Numbered from the stretch's first letter, positions 34,107 through 46,369 are shown. The stretch is 64,000 nucleotides of DNA from CAVOOW01 sp963697675 (GCA_963697675.1 CAVOOW010000006.1:1240001-1304000), one strand, 5' to 3'. The notes: generated by a model from the letters alone, not told the origin. Translations and numbers: made by a program.

Positions 34107-35456
34107 TCACCGGATGCTGGGACCGGTGCGCAGCCAGCGGTCGGTGCGCTCGCGGCAGACCAGCGTGACCAGCCGGGCCACCATGAAGGCCCCGAACGCC
34201 CACCAGAGCGCGACGACTCCGGCGTCGGTGACCAGCACGAGCGCGGCCAGGGGCAGGAAGGCAGCCAGCGTCAGGACGCCGGCCAGCGCCAGGTAGCGCC
34301 CGTCGCCTGCCCCGATCAGGACGCCGTCGAGGGCGAACACCACCCCGTTGACCGGTTGGAACAACGCGGCCACCACCAGCACCGACGACAGCAACGCCCG
34401 CACCTCGGCGTCGTCGGTGAACCACGGCACGAACAGAGCCCGCAGGGCGATGACCGCGACGGCGAGTGCCACTCCCGAGACGAATCCCCACTGCATCATC
34501 CGCCGGGTCGCGGCCCGTGCGCCGACGGCGTCACTCGCACCCAGCGCCCGTCCCACGATCGCCTGTCCGGCGATCGCCACGGCGTCCAGCGCCAGGGCGA
34601 GCAGGGTCCAGATCGTGAACGCGACCTGGTGCGCGGCCACGGCGACGGTGCCGGCCGCAGTTGCGACGTAGGTGGCCACGAGCAGGGCCGCCCGCAGCGT
34701 GAGAGTGCGCACCAGCAGGGGTACGCCGACGGTGGCTGCGGCCCGGACGCCCGCTCCGTGCGGCCTGCAGGAGACGTCGTGCTGGCGCGCACCACGCACC
34801 ACGACGGCTCCCAGGGCGAGGGCCATGCCCAGCTGCGCGAGGTCTGTCCCGAGGGCCGAGCCGGCGATGCCGAGTCCTGCGCCGTAGACCAGGGCGAGGT
34901 TCAGCGCGACATTGGCCGCCGCCCCGATGGTCGCGGCAACCATCGGCGTGCGCGTGTCCTGCAGGCCGCGCAGCACCCCGGTGGCGGCGAGCACGAGGAG
35001 CATCGCGGGGATGCCGGGCGCCGCTACGCGCAAGTACGTGACGGCGTACGGGGTCGCCGCCTCCGAGGTGCCGAACGCAGCGACGAGGGGGCCGGCCAGG
35101 ACAGCCGCGGCGACGGCCAGCACGGTGCCGATCAGCAGCGCCAGCCACATGCCGTCGATGCCCTGGGCGAGCGCCGAGCGCAGGTCGCCGGCGCCCAGCC
35201 GCCGCGCCACGGAGGCCGTGGTGCCGTATGCAAGGAAGACGCAGACCGAGACGGCTGTGGCCAGCAGTGCACCGGCGACCGCGAGGCCGGCCAGCTGCGG
35301 CGTGCCGAGGTGACCGACGATCGCCGAGTCGGCCAGCAGGAAGAGCGGCTCCGCGACCAGGGCGGCGAAGGCGGGAGCAGCCAGCCGCAGGATCTCGCGG
35401 TCGCGCGCCGGGATCCGGCCCGCTACCGGTCCACCTGTTGGCCACACCGTCCGCAT
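34107..35456 (-). CDS. MATE/DinF-family transporter
   Basis: 449 aa, about 12 membrane segments. MatE features: RLAAPAFAALVAEPLFLLADSAIVGHLG, GLRGLQ-like VLRGLQDTRTPM, LDAVAIAGQAIVGRALG. The DinF-type MATE gene between rplI and dnaB also occurs in Streptomyces. Substrate unknown. Start: ATG 35456. Confidence 0.9.
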   Translation of the reverse strand: MRTVWPTGGPVAGRIPARDREILRLAAPAFAALVAEPLFLLADSAIVGHLGTPQLAGLAVAGALLATAVSVCVFLAYGTTASVARRLGAGDLRSALAQGIDGMWLALLIGTVLAVAAAVLAGPLVAAFGTSEAATPYAVTYLRVAAPGIPAMLLVLAATGVLRGLQDTRTPMVAATIGAAANVALNLALVYGAGLGIAGSALGTDLAQLGMALALGAVVVRGARQHDVSCRPHGAGVRAAATVGVPLLVRTLTLRAALLVATYVATAAGTVAVAAHQVAFTIWTLLALALDAVAIAGQAIVGRALGASDAVGARAATRRMMQWGFVSGVALAVAVIALRALFVPWFTDDAEVRALLSSVLVVAALFQPVNGVVFALDGVLIGAGDGRYLALAGVLTLAAFLPLAALVLVTDAGVVALWWAFGAFMVARLVTLVCRERTDRWLRTGPSIR

Positions 35457-35791
35457 CGTAGACAGATGGCGGATTTTTCTTCCGTCCACACCCGGTGGAC
35501 GGAAGAACGCCTGCCACCACGCCTGTCTGCGGCCGGGTCGCAACATATTCACAGGCACTGTCCACAGCATGTGCACACGTAGCGGGGCTTGCGCACAGGT
35601 CTTTCCACGGGGCTGTCAACAGGGCAATTTGGGGCATCCCGTCCCTCGGCCCTAGCGTCCGGACTTCGCGGTTAGTTTCTGTCCGACCGGCCTGGAGTTG
35701 TGTCCGAGGGGCCTGGTTCGATCCCGAACATGCGTTCGATCACGTGTCACCGGCAGTCTCGCACGATCACGAAGCAGGGGGCGTCAGGTCT
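35457..35791. promoter_or_regulatory. dnaB upstream region with DnaA-box-like sequences
   Basis: 335 bases without a convincing gene. It contains CTGTCCACA (35558-35566, one mismatch to TTGTCCACA) and looser relatives TTTCCACGG and CTGTCAACA within 70 bp. It must also hold the divergent promoters of the MATE gene and dnaB. No clear -10/-35 pair was settled. Confidence 0.35.
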
Positions 35792-37150
<1,359 letters not shown>

Positions 37151-37155
37151 GCCGC

Positions 37156-37569
37156 GTGCTTTCCACATCGATCACCCGCGAGCTGACCGCACAGGTCCTT
37201 GCTCCCCTGGACGGTCCCGGCGACGTAGAGGTCGTCCTGCGCTACGACACCGCCGATCCCTACGCCGTCCACGCCACGTTCCAGGTGGCGCTCGACCAGC
37301 AGATCTCCTGGGTGTTCGCGCGCGAGCTGCTCGCTCAAGGAATGGCCGAGCCCTCCGGGGACGGCGACGTACGCATCTGGCCGACGACGGCCGAGGGCCG
37401 CGAGGTCGTGTGCATCGTGCTGCGGTCACCCGACGGCGAGGCGCTGCTGCAGGCCGAGGCCGTCCAGCTCGGCGAGTTCCTGAGCGCCGCCTACTCCCTC
37501 TGCGCGCGGGGTCGCGAGGCGCGTCACCTGCACATCGACCGCGCATTGGTCGCGTTGTTCGCGAGCTGA
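37156..37569 (+). CDS. SsgA-like (SALP) cell-division/sporulation regulator
   Basis: 137 aa. SALP features: ITRELTAQVLAPLDGPGDVE, VVLRYDTADPYAVHATFQV, VSWVFARELLAQGM-like segment, DVRIWP, EVVCIVLRSPDGEALLQ. In Streptomyces SsgB recruits FtsZ to septa. SALPs are confined to actinobacteria, mostly morphologically complex ones. The GTG starts 5 nt after the dnaB stop, so both are in one transcript. A division protein directly behind the replicative helicase is notable. Confidence 0.88.
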   Translation: MLSTSITRELTAQVLAPLDGPGDVEVVLRYDTADPYAVHATFQVALDQQISWVFARELLAQGMAEPSGDGDVRIWPTTAEGREVVCIVLRSPDGEALLQAEAVQLGEFLSAAYSLCARGREARHLHIDRALVALFAS

Positions 37570-37625
37570 CCCAACGCCAAGTGGCATCGTTCGCCCACCA
37601 CCCCAACCCCCAACCCCCAACCCCC

Positions 37626-37681
37626 AAGTCGATCATGCAGGACTTGTGTGCACGCGCACACAAGTCCTGCATGATCGACTT
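37626..37681. repeat. TGCATGATCGACTT palindrome with a different inner stem
   Basis: A perfect 26-bp inverted repeat, outer part AAGTCGATCATGCAG as in 34018, inner part GACTTGTGTGC, loop ACGC. Between the convergent SsgA-like and Fur genes. Directly before it the 7-bp unit AACCCCC is repeated about four times. Confidence 0.92.
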
Positions 37682-37706
37682 TGAAGGGGTGGAGGAAGGG
37701 GTGGGT

Positions 37707-38108
37707 TCAGCTGGTTCGGGTGGCGCAGGCCGGACAGGTGCCGACGATCTCCAGCGTGTGGTCGATGTCGACGTAAGCGTGCTTGTCGGCCACCGTCGTG
37801 GCCCATCGCTCGACGGCAGCGCCCTCCACCTCGACCGTGGCACCGCAGTGCCGGCAGACGAGGTGGTGGTGGTGGCCGTCGCTGCACCGCCGGTACATCG
37901 TTTCGCGCTCCGGGCTCTGCAGCACGTCGACCTCGCCGGCGTCCGCAAGGGTTTGCAGGGTCCGGTAGACCGTTGTCAGGCCGACCTTGTGCCCCCGATG
38001 GCGCAACAGGTCATGCAGCTCCTGCGCGCTGCGGAAGTCGTCGACAGAGGCGAGCACCTCCGCGACGGCCGTTCGCTGCCGGGTGTTGCGGGGCTGGACC
38101 GAGACCAC
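37707..38108 (-). CDS. Fur-family metal regulator, Zur-like
   Basis: 133 aa. Winged helix (RQRTAVAEVLASVDDFRSAQ, GLTTVYRTLQTLADAG), metal-site residues in RCSDGHHHHLVCRHCG and the structural C-x2-C pairs CRHC and CPAC. The compact size and HHHHLVCRHCGAT fit Zur (zinc) better than iron-type Fur, but the metal cannot be proved. Start: GTG 38108. No zinc uptake genes adjoin; no classical Zur box seen upstream. Confidence 0.85.
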   Translation of the reverse strand: MVSVQPRNTRQRTAVAEVLASVDDFRSAQELHDLLRHRGHKVGLTTVYRTLQTLADAGEVDVLQSPERETMYRRCSDGHHHHLVCRHCGATVEVEGAAVERWATTVADKHAYVDIDHTLEIVGTCPACATRTS

Positions 38109-38205
38109 GCGCGCCCTCCTCGTCGTACCGCTGATCCCGCGAGGCTATGCCGCACGGGCAAGTACGGCCGTGACGACCCGGCCGATCTGCGGCGATGATG
38201 CGGAG

Positions 38206-39517
38206 ATGTCCCACAGCTCACATCACCGCGAAGCGACAACCCGGGTGGCCCGGCGGCGCGAGACAGCGGCGGAGAAGCGGCGGAGACGCCGGGTCGTGCT
38301 GGCGTTGACCGCCCTGCTGGTGCCGCGTCGTCGTAGTGGTGCTCCTCGGTGCCCGGGCGCTGTGGCCGGACAGCAGTACGGGCGGCGTCGACATGCCCGA
38401 CGACACCTTCGCGGCACCGGGGACGACGTTCGTCAGGGCGACCGTACGCACGGTCACACCGTTCAGCTGTCAGGGCGGCCCCGGCATCAAGGCCCGCTGT
38501 GCGCATGTGCACGTTCATCTCGAGACCGGCCCGGACAAGGGAACTGGCGCGACGCTCGACGTCGACCCGACCGTCGTCAGGTCCGGCATCGAGACCGGTG
38601 ACTCGTTGCGACTGGCACGGTTCTCCTCGACGGCCAGGCAGCCGGCGAGCTATGCCTTCACCGACTTCACGCGGTCGACGCCGTTGATCGCGCTGGCCAT
38701 CGTCTTCGCGGTGCTCGTCATCGCCGTAGCGCGTCTGCGCGGACTCGCGGCCCTTGCCGGGCTCGCCCTGAGCTTCTTCGTGCTGCTGCGCTTCATGATC
38801 CCCGCGCTGCTGGCCGGCGAGAATCCCCTCGCCGTCGGCCTGGTCAGCTGCACCGCGATCATGTTCGTCCTGCTCTACCTCGCCCACGGCGTGAGCATCC
38901 GTACGACCACCGCCCTGCTCGGCACCCTGTTCGGGCTGGGCGCCTCGACGCTGATCGGTGCATGGGCCGTGGGCGCGGCGCACCTCACCGGAGTCGCCAG
39001 CGAGGACGACATCACGGTGTCGGCGGTGGCCGGTCAGGTGCGGCTGTCCGGACTGCTGCTGTGCGGGGTCATCGTGGCCAGCCTCGGGATCCTCAACGAC
39101 GTCACGGTCACCCAGGCGTCCGCTGTCTGGGAGCTGCACGACATGCGACCCGAGACCTCACCCGCCCGGCTGTTCGACGGTGCGATGCGGATCGGCCGCG
39201 ACCACATCGCCTCGACGGTCTACACAATCGTCTTCGTCTTCGCCTACGCCGGTGCGGCGTTGCCGATCCTGCTCCTCATCAACCTCTCGGGGCTCCCGAT
39301 CGGCACCCTCCTGACCAACGAGGCGCTCGCGGAGGAGGTCGTGCGCACCTTTGTCGGCTCCATCGGGCTGGTGCTCTCGGTGCCGTTGACGACAGCGGTC
39401 GGTGTCGTCCTCGTGCATCACGTCAGCGGCTCCCGACCGCGCCACCCGGCCTTCGCCGCGGCGGGCGATCAGTCGACGGCGGTCGGCTCGAACGAGGCGG
39501 CCGAGGTGTCCCGGTGA
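38206..39517 (+). pseudogene. YibE/F-family membrane protein, frameshift near the N-terminus
   Basis: The main frame (from 38336) encodes about 390 residues with a YibE/F domain: LIALAIVFAVLVIAVARLRG, LSFFVLLRFMIPALLAGENP, LASLGILNDVTVTQASAVWEL-like core and IGLVLSVPLTTAVGVVLVHH. The natural start ATG 38206 (MSHSSHHREATTRV, then a basic stretch and VVLALTALLV) is in another frame; one extra base near 38321-38333 (CCGCGTCGTCG) breaks it in the first membrane helix. It could still be made from GTG 38336. Stop overlaps the next GTG (GTGA). Confidence 0.75.
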
Positions 39518-40392
39518 CGCGCGCGGGCACCGGTCCGCGGGCGGGCGAAGACGCTGGTGCCATCCCGGTGAGCACCCGCAACGCTCGCTTCCAGCAGTGG
39601 GAGGCGCTGCTGACCAACCGCACGAAGCGCACGCGCAGCGGCCTGTTCCTCATCCACGGCGTGCGGCCGATCACGCTGGCGGTCGAGCGAGGCTGGCCGA
39701 TCGACTCGATCCTGCTCGGCGCGGCGAGGCGGCGTTCGCCCTGGGCGGCCGATGTCCTCGCGGCCGTCCAGGCGCCGCGGTTCGCCCTCGCCGACGAGTT
39801 GTTGCGCGAGCTGGGCGGCAAGGACGACGAGACGCCCGAACTGGTTGCCGTCGGTCGCCTGCTGCCCGACGACCTGGGCCGTGTCGACCTCGCTGGCAAC
39901 GCGCCGCTGCTCGTCGTGTTCGACCGGCCCACCAGTCCCGGAAATCTGGGAACGCTCGTCCGCAGTGCCGACGCGTTCGGCGCGAGGGGCGTGGTCGTCG
40001 CGGGCCATGCCGCCGACATCTACGACCCGCGTACGGTGCGAGCCAGCACCGGATCGCTGTTCACCCTGCCCGTCGTGCACGTTCCCGCCGCCGCGGACGT
40101 GCTCGCCTGGCTCGGTGCGCAACGCGGAGACCTCCGCTTCGTCGGGACCGACGAGACCGGCACGAGGACTGTCGACCAGCTGGACTTCCGCCGGCCGACC
40201 GTAGTCGTGGTCGGCAACGAGACCAGCGGCATGAGTGCCGCCTGGCGCGCGGCGTGCTCCGAGGTCGCCTCGATCCCGATCGGCGGGGCGGCGAGCTCGC
40301 TGAACGCGGCAGCGGCAGCCACGGTCGTGCTCTACGAAGCCGCCCGGCAACGCGGCTTCCCAGGTTCTCGCGCGGCGGGCGGCGGGTCCTAG
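39514..40392 (+). CDS. SpoU/TrmH-family RNA 2'-O-methyltransferase
   Basis: 292 aa. N-terminal substrate-binding region (NARFQQWEALLTNRTKRTRS, FLIHGVRPI) and C-terminal SPOUT knot with motifs 1-3: SPGNLGTLVRSADAFGA, VVVVGNETSGMS, IPIGGAASSLNAAAAATVVLYE. Methylates a ribose of rRNA or tRNA; exact target unknown. GTG overlaps the YibE/F stop. Confidence 0.9.
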   Translation: MTRAGTGPRAGEDAGAIPVSTRNARFQQWEALLTNRTKRTRSGLFLIHGVRPITLAVERGWPIDSILLGAARRRSPWAADVLAAVQAPRFALADELLRELGGKDDETPELVAVGRLLPDDLGRVDLAGNAPLLVVFDRPTSPGNLGTLVRSADAFGARGVVVAGHAADIYDPRTVRASTGSLFTLPVVHVPAAADVLAWLGAQRGDLRFVGTDETGTRTVDQLDFRRPTVVVVGNETSGMSAAWRAACSEVASIPIGGAASSLNAAAAATVVLYEAARQRGFPGSRAAGGGS

Positions 40393-40402
40393 TCTTCGGC
40401 CC

Positions 40403-41713
40403 GTGACAGAGCAACCCTCGATCGGCCCTGGACGCATCCGGCAGGCGGCGATCTACCGCGCGGGGACGCTGGGGCGACGCCCGAAGGTGCCGACCGGATG
40501 GGCACGGCTCGAGGAAGCTGCGCGCAGGGTGATGTCCCCCGCGGCGTTCGCCTATGTCGCAGGGTCGGCGGGGCTCGAGAGGACCGCCGCTGCCAACCGG
40601 GCCGCCTTCGACAGGTGGAAGGTCGTGCCGCGGGCATTCAGGGACGTACGAAGGCGCTCTCTCGACGTCGAGCTCTTCGGACGGCGGCTGCCTGCTCCGG
40701 TGCTGTTGGCCCCGATCGGTGTCCTGGAGATGGCCCATCCCGACGCCGACCTGGCGGTTGGCCGGGCTGGCGCCGGTGCAGGACTGCCGGTGACGCTCTC
40801 CAGCCAGGCGTCGGTGCCGATGGAGGTCGTCGCCGCCGCGATGGGCGACGCGCCGCGCTGGTTCCAGCTCTACGCCAGCTCGGTGGACGACCTGTCGGAC
40901 AGCTTCGTGCGACGCGCCGAGGCCGCTGGCTGCGAGGCCATCGTGCTCACCGTCGATACGACGCAGCTCGGCTGGCGGTGCCGCGACCTCGATCTCGGCT
41001 ATCTGCCGTTCGCGCACGGGTTGGGGATTGCGCAGTACACCAGCGACCCGGTGTTCGCCCGGCTGGTCGACGAGCATCTGGCGCGGCCCTCGACCTCGCC
41101 GAGGCCGCAGGTCACGGTTGCCGCGGTGCGGACCCTGCTCGACATCACCCGTGCGCATCCGGGTGGATTCTGGGCCAACCTGCGCTCCCCGCGGCCACGC
41201 GCTGCCGTCGAGACCTTTCTCGACGTGTTCTCCCGGCCGGGCCTGTCCTGGCCGGACCTGGCCCGGCTGCGCCGGCTGACCAGCCTCCCGCTGCTGGTCA
41301 AGGGGGTGCTGCACGCCGACGATGCCCGTCGGGCCGTCGACACGGGTGCCGACGGGATCATCGTGTCCAACCACGGCGGTCGCCAGGTCGACGGGTCCGT
41401 TGCCGCCCTCGACGCGCTGCCGGGCGTCGTCGGGGCCGTCGCGCCCGACGTGCCGGTGCTCATGGACAGCGGCATCCGCAGCGGGGCCGACGTCGCGAAG
41501 GCACTGTGCCTCGGTGCGCGCGCCGTCCTGGTCGGCCGTCCCTACGTCTACGGCCTCGCGCTCGACGGTGAACAGGGCGTCCGCGACGTCCTCGACAACC
41601 TCGTCGCCGACCTCGACATCACGCTCGGGCTGATGGGCTGTGCCTCCCTCGGCGATCTCAAACTGGACTCTTTGGCGGAAATTACCCCCGGACGGCTGAC
41701 TCCCAACGGGTGA
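40403..41713 (+). CDS. FMN-dependent alpha-hydroxy-acid oxidase/dehydrogenase
   Basis: 436 aa, FMN_dh family (lactate/glycolate/mandelate type). N-terminal FAYVAGSAGLERTAAANRAAF, LLAPIGVLEMAHPDADLAV, WFQLYASSVDD and the active-site His in VSNHGGRQVDGS (about 328-335), then MDSGIRSGADVAKALCLGA. Oxidises a 2-hydroxy acid to the 2-oxo acid. Unlike LldD, no lactate operon surrounds it. Its TGA overlaps the GTG of the RsiG-like gene. Confidence 0.88.
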   Translation: MTEQPSIGPGRIRQAAIYRAGTLGRRPKVPTGWARLEEAARRVMSPAAFAYVAGSAGLERTAAANRAAFDRWKVVPRAFRDVRRRSLDVELFGRRLPAPVLLAPIGVLEMAHPDADLAVGRAGAGAGLPVTLSSQASVPMEVVAAAMGDAPRWFQLYASSVDDLSDSFVRRAEAAGCEAIVLTVDTTQLGWRCRDLDLGYLPFAHGLGIAQYTSDPVFARLVDEHLARPSTSPRPQVTVAAVRTLLDITRAHPGGFWANLRSPRPRAAVETFLDVFSRPGLSWPDLARLRRLTSLPLLVKGVLHADDARRAVDTGADGIIVSNHGGRQVDGSVAALDALPGVVGAVAPDVPVLMDSGIRSGADVAKALCLGARAVLVGRPYVYGLALDGEQGVRDVLDNLVADLDITLGLMGCASLGDLKLDSLAEITPGRLTPNG

Positions 41714-42654
41714 GTGTGATCAAGGCGACCGCCACGGGGGTCGATGCTCCTCCTGTGACACAGCCAGGGGGGGCCACCGCACCCGGATCCAGCGACCGTC
41801 CTCGGGCGGCCCGGCCGATCCCGCCGCGCAGCGTGCCGCGCCCGCTTTCGTCGCTGGCGGCCCGGCCGATCCCGCCGCGCAGCGTGCCGCGCCCGCTTTC
41901 GTCGCTGGCGGCCCGGCCGATCCCGCCGCGCAGCGTGCCGCGCCCGCTTTCGTCGCTGGAGGCCCGGCCGATCCCGCCGCGCAGCGTGCCGCGCCCGCTT
42001 TCGTCGCCGCCGGTCAGCCGACTGACCCCGCCCCGGCCCGTCCCGAGTCTGACCAGCCGACTGACCCCGGCGCGCACCGACCCGAGCCCGCTGCGCCCTC
42101 CCGCTTCCCGAGCGACCCCGCTGCGCGCTGTCCCGACCGCGACCCCACCCACGCCCCCAGCGGTCCGGCCGGTACGCAGCGCGCGGCAGACGCCCGAGCG
42201 CAGCGACGAGCTGCGCCACATGACCCTCGACCGACTGCGCAACTATCGCCGCACTCTGCTGTCCGAGGAGCTCAGCACGTCGTATTGGCGCCGGCTCCTG
42301 CAGGCGCGCCGCGACCTGCTCAAGTCAAGCCCGCCGCTCGGGGACCGGGCTGCCTTGCGCGATGCGCTCACCGAGATTCGACCGCCGGGAGGCCGTCAGT
42401 CGATCATGGCGCTGCACCCCGCGGGCGGCATGCCGATCCTGCCCAACCTGCCCGATCTCTGGGCCACCGAGATCACCCCGCCCGGCAGCAGCGAAGCCCG
42501 CGAGCTGACGATCCGTCTGACGAGCGCCGAGAGCGTGCTGTCGTCCTACCGCGAGGCGCTGCACCGCCGCCTCAACCGGGCCACGGCCGACCTGGTCGCG
42601 CGCTATCACGAGGACCCTCGACTCTGCTTCACGTTGCTGCCGTCGCACGACTGA
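41710..42654 (+). CDS. rsiG: RsiG-like c-di-GMP-binding anti-sigma factor
   Basis: 314 aa. The C-terminal 150 residues look like Streptomyces RsiG, which sequesters sigma WhiG when loaded with c-di-GMP. The first helix carries the complete signature E(X)3S(X)2R(X)3Q(X)3D (ELSTSYWRRLLQARRD, about 188-203). The second helix has a degenerate version with H and N in the last two positions (ESVLSSYREALHRRLN). The family end YHEDPRLCFTLLP is present. The first 160 residues are Pro/Arg/Ser-rich with a 17-aa tandem repeat, unlike short Streptomyces RsiG. No WhiG gene is in the window. Start GTG 41710 overlaps the upstream stop; an internal ATG at 42220 lies just before the core. Confidence 0.82.
   Translation: MSVIKATATGVDAPPVTQPGGATAPGSSDRPRAARPIPPRSVPRPLSSLAARPIPPRSVPRPLSSLAARPIPPRSVPRPLSSLEARPIPPRSVPRPLSSPPVSRLTPPRPVPSLTSRLTPARTDPSPLRPPASRATPLRAVPTATPPTPPAVRPVRSARQTPERSDELRHMTLDRLRNYRRTLLSEELSTSYWRRLLQARRDLLKSSPPLGDRAALRDALTEIRPPGGRQSIMALHPAGGMPILPNLPDLWATEITPPGSSEARELTIRLTSAESVLSSYREALHRRLNRATADLVARYHEDPRLCFTLLPSHD
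41811..42006. repeat. 51-bp tandem repeat, about 3.8 copies, coding
   Basis: Units starting CCGGCCGATCCCGCC at 41811, 41862, 41913 and 41964, nearly identical, encode ARPIPPRSVPRPLSSLA. One base differs at the end of unit 3 (Ala to Glu). In-frame minisatellite in the RsiG-like gene; looser SRLTP repeats follow. Confidence 0.93.
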
Positions 42655-42733
42655 CGCGTGCCGCCGCACCGACCCTGACGCCGCGGACTCGGCACAACCG
42701 CCGGCACCCGAGCGGCGCCATAGGGTGTGCGGC

Positions 42734-43822
42734 ATGGCAGATGGCACCTCTCCGCGCTTGCGCGGCGCGCTCGATGGCATCCCCGGCTACAAGCCTGGTC
42801 GACCGGCTGCTCCGCGGGTCGACGGGCCGAGCTACAAGCTGTCGTCCAACGAGAATCCGTACCCTCCGCTGCCCTCCGTACTCGATGTCGTGACGGCCGA
42901 GGCGGCGCGCTTCAACCGCTACCCCGACATGTTCGCGACTGCCCTGACGGCGGGCATCGCGAAGCGTTTCGACGTGCCGGAGTCGCATGTCGCCACCGGC
43001 ACGGGGTCGGTCGGCGTGCTGCAGCAGGTCATCCAGTCGGTGGCAGCCGCAGGCGACGAAGTGGTCTATGCATGGCGGTCGTTCGAGGCCTATCCCATCG
43101 TCGTGCAGATCTCCGGCGCGACGTCGGTGACCGTTCCGCTCACCCGCGACGAGCGCCACGACCTCGACGCGATGGCTGCTGCCGTCACCGATCGCACCCG
43201 ACTCGTGCTCGTCTGCTCTCCCAACAACCCCACCGGCACGGCGGTGCGCCGCGCCGAGCTCGAGCGATTCCTCGACGCGGTGCCCAGCGACGTCCTCGTC
43301 GTGATCGACGAGGCCTACCGCGAGTTCGTGCGCGACCCGGACGTGCCCGACGGCCTCGACGTCTATCGCGACCGGCCCAACGTCGCGGTGCTGCGTACGT
43401 TCTCCAAGGCGTACGGCCTGGCCGGCCTGCGTGTGGGTTTCGCGGTCGCACACGATCCCGTGGCCGAGGCGCTGCGAAAGACCGCCGTCCCGTTCGGCGT
43501 CAGCGGGCTGGCCCAGGCGGCTGCTGCGGCCTCGCTGCTCGCGGAGGACGAGCTGCTCGAGCGCGTGGAAGGGCTGGTCAAGGAACGCTCGCGGGTGCAC
43601 GACGCGCTGCGCGCCCAAGGCTGGTCGCAGTTGCCGGCCTCGGAAGCAAATTTCGTGTGGCTGCGACTGGGTTCGCGCACGATGGAGTTCGCCGCGGCAT
43701 GTGCGGATGCCGGCGTCGCCGTACGACCATTTGGTGATGAGGGCGCGCGCGTGACCATCGGTGAGGCGGAGGCCAACGAAATCTTCCTGCGGGTGGCGGC
43801 TGATTTCACGCCGAGCACCTGA
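42734..43822 (+). CDS. hisC: HisC-type histidinol-phosphate/aromatic aminotransferase
   Basis: 362-aa PLP aminotransferase class I/II. KLSSNENPYPPLPSV, VVYAWRSFEAYPIV, VCSPNNPTGTAV, VVIDEAYREFV and the PLP lysine in TFSKAYGLAGLRVGF. Isolated from his genes, so it may be the second, aromatic-type copy (HisC2/Pat). ATG 42734 (MADGTSPRLRGALDGIPGY) starts at the conserved N-terminus. Confidence 0.9.
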   Translation: MADGTSPRLRGALDGIPGYKPGRPAAPRVDGPSYKLSSNENPYPPLPSVLDVVTAEAARFNRYPDMFATALTAGIAKRFDVPESHVATGTGSVGVLQQVIQSVAAAGDEVVYAWRSFEAYPIVVQISGATSVTVPLTRDERHDLDAMAAAVTDRTRLVLVCSPNNPTGTAVRRAELERFLDAVPSDVLVVIDEAYREFVRDPDVPDGLDVYRDRPNVAVLRTFSKAYGLAGLRVGFAVAHDPVAEALRKTAVPFGVSGLAQAAAAASLLAEDELLERVEGLVKERSRVHDALRAQGWSQLPASEANFVWLRLGSRTMEFAAACADAGVAVRPFGDEGARVTIGEAEANEIFLRVAADFTPST

Positions 43823-43889
43823 CGTCGCTGTTGTCGGCCTGCTACCCCGACCAAAGCGGTGCTGGGAAGGGCGAGCACAATGACTGACC

Positions 43890-44522
43890 GTGCGCCTTGA
43901 TCACCTTTCCTACGCGGCCGGATCCGAAGGACTGGCGTCCGCCGTCCAGCGAATCGGATCAGCACTCGGCGCGAGTTTTCGGGATGGCGGCATGCACCCG
44001 CGGTTCGGGACGCGCAACTTCATCCTTCCGCTGTTGAACGGCGTCTACCTCGAGGTCGTCGAGCCTCTCGACCATCCGGCGACGGACAAGGCGCCGTTCG
44101 GGCGCGCGGTCAAGGCGCGCAGCGAGGCGGGCGGCGGCTGGCTCGCCTGGGTCGTGTCGGTCGATGACATCTCCACCGTGGAAGCGCGGATCGGGCGCTC
44201 GGCGGTGCTGGGTCAGCGCCGCCGCCCCGACGGGATGGTGCTGTCGTGGAAGCAGATCGGCGTGCTGGACATGCTCGACGACCCGGCGCTGCCGTTCTTC
44301 ACCCAGTGGGAGATCGACCCCGCGTTCCATCCGAGCGCCAATCCCGAGGTGCCGATCGGCATCGAGGGTGCCGAGATCTGCGGCAACGCGAGCACGATCG
44401 CGGCCTGGCTCGACGAACCGCTGGAAGCGGCGGACTTCCACTTCGAGTGGATCGAGGACGAGGATCCCGGCCTGGTCGCCGTACATTTCTCGACGCCGCA
44501 CGGCACCATCCGCATCGACTGA
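43890..44522 (+). CDS. Glyoxalase/VOC-like domain protein
   Basis: 210 aa. VOC-type start VRLDHLSYAAGSEG, central RFGTRNFILPLLNGVYLEVVEPLDHP and GWLAWVVSVDDISTVEARIG. Members of this Glyoxalase-like group have no assigned substrate. Start: GTG 43890, 67 nt after hisC. Followed by a palindromic element. Confidence 0.82.
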   Translation: MRLDHLSYAAGSEGLASAVQRIGSALGASFRDGGMHPRFGTRNFILPLLNGVYLEVVEPLDHPATDKAPFGRAVKARSEAGGGWLAWVVSVDDISTVEARIGRSAVLGQRRRPDGMVLSWKQIGVLDMLDDPALPFFTQWEIDPAFHPSANPEVPIGIEGAEICGNASTIAAWLDEPLEAADFHFEWIEDEDPGLVAVHFSTPHGTIRID

Positions 44523-44543
44523 CCGCCCCATCTCCTCCGCGCA

Positions 44544-44625
44544 GTCGACCACGTTCGGCATGCCGGGCGGACGGTTCGCAAGGCGTGAGGCATGCGAACC
44601 GTCCGCAGACTGCTGAACGTGGTCG
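44544..44625. repeat. GACCACGTTC palindrome, divergent copy
   Basis: GTCGACCACGTTCGGCATGC ... GGCGGACGGTTCGCAAGGC ... GCGAACCGTCCGC ... GCTGAACGTGGTCG. Same plan as the 92-bp copies. After the VOC gene and before the ABC-F gene. Confidence 0.88.
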
Positions 44626-44704
44626 TCCCGAACCGGACGCGGTGGTCAACTGGCCGGGGCGTTAAGCCTTCGCGGTCGGCCAGGTTGTTGCCTACCCTCG
44701 AGCG

Positions 44705-46369
<1,665 letters not shown>

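Noticed and set aside
37597..37627. AACCCCC repeats as a telomere-like sequence
   Set aside because: Only about four units, internal, between genes; a simple slippage tract is enough.
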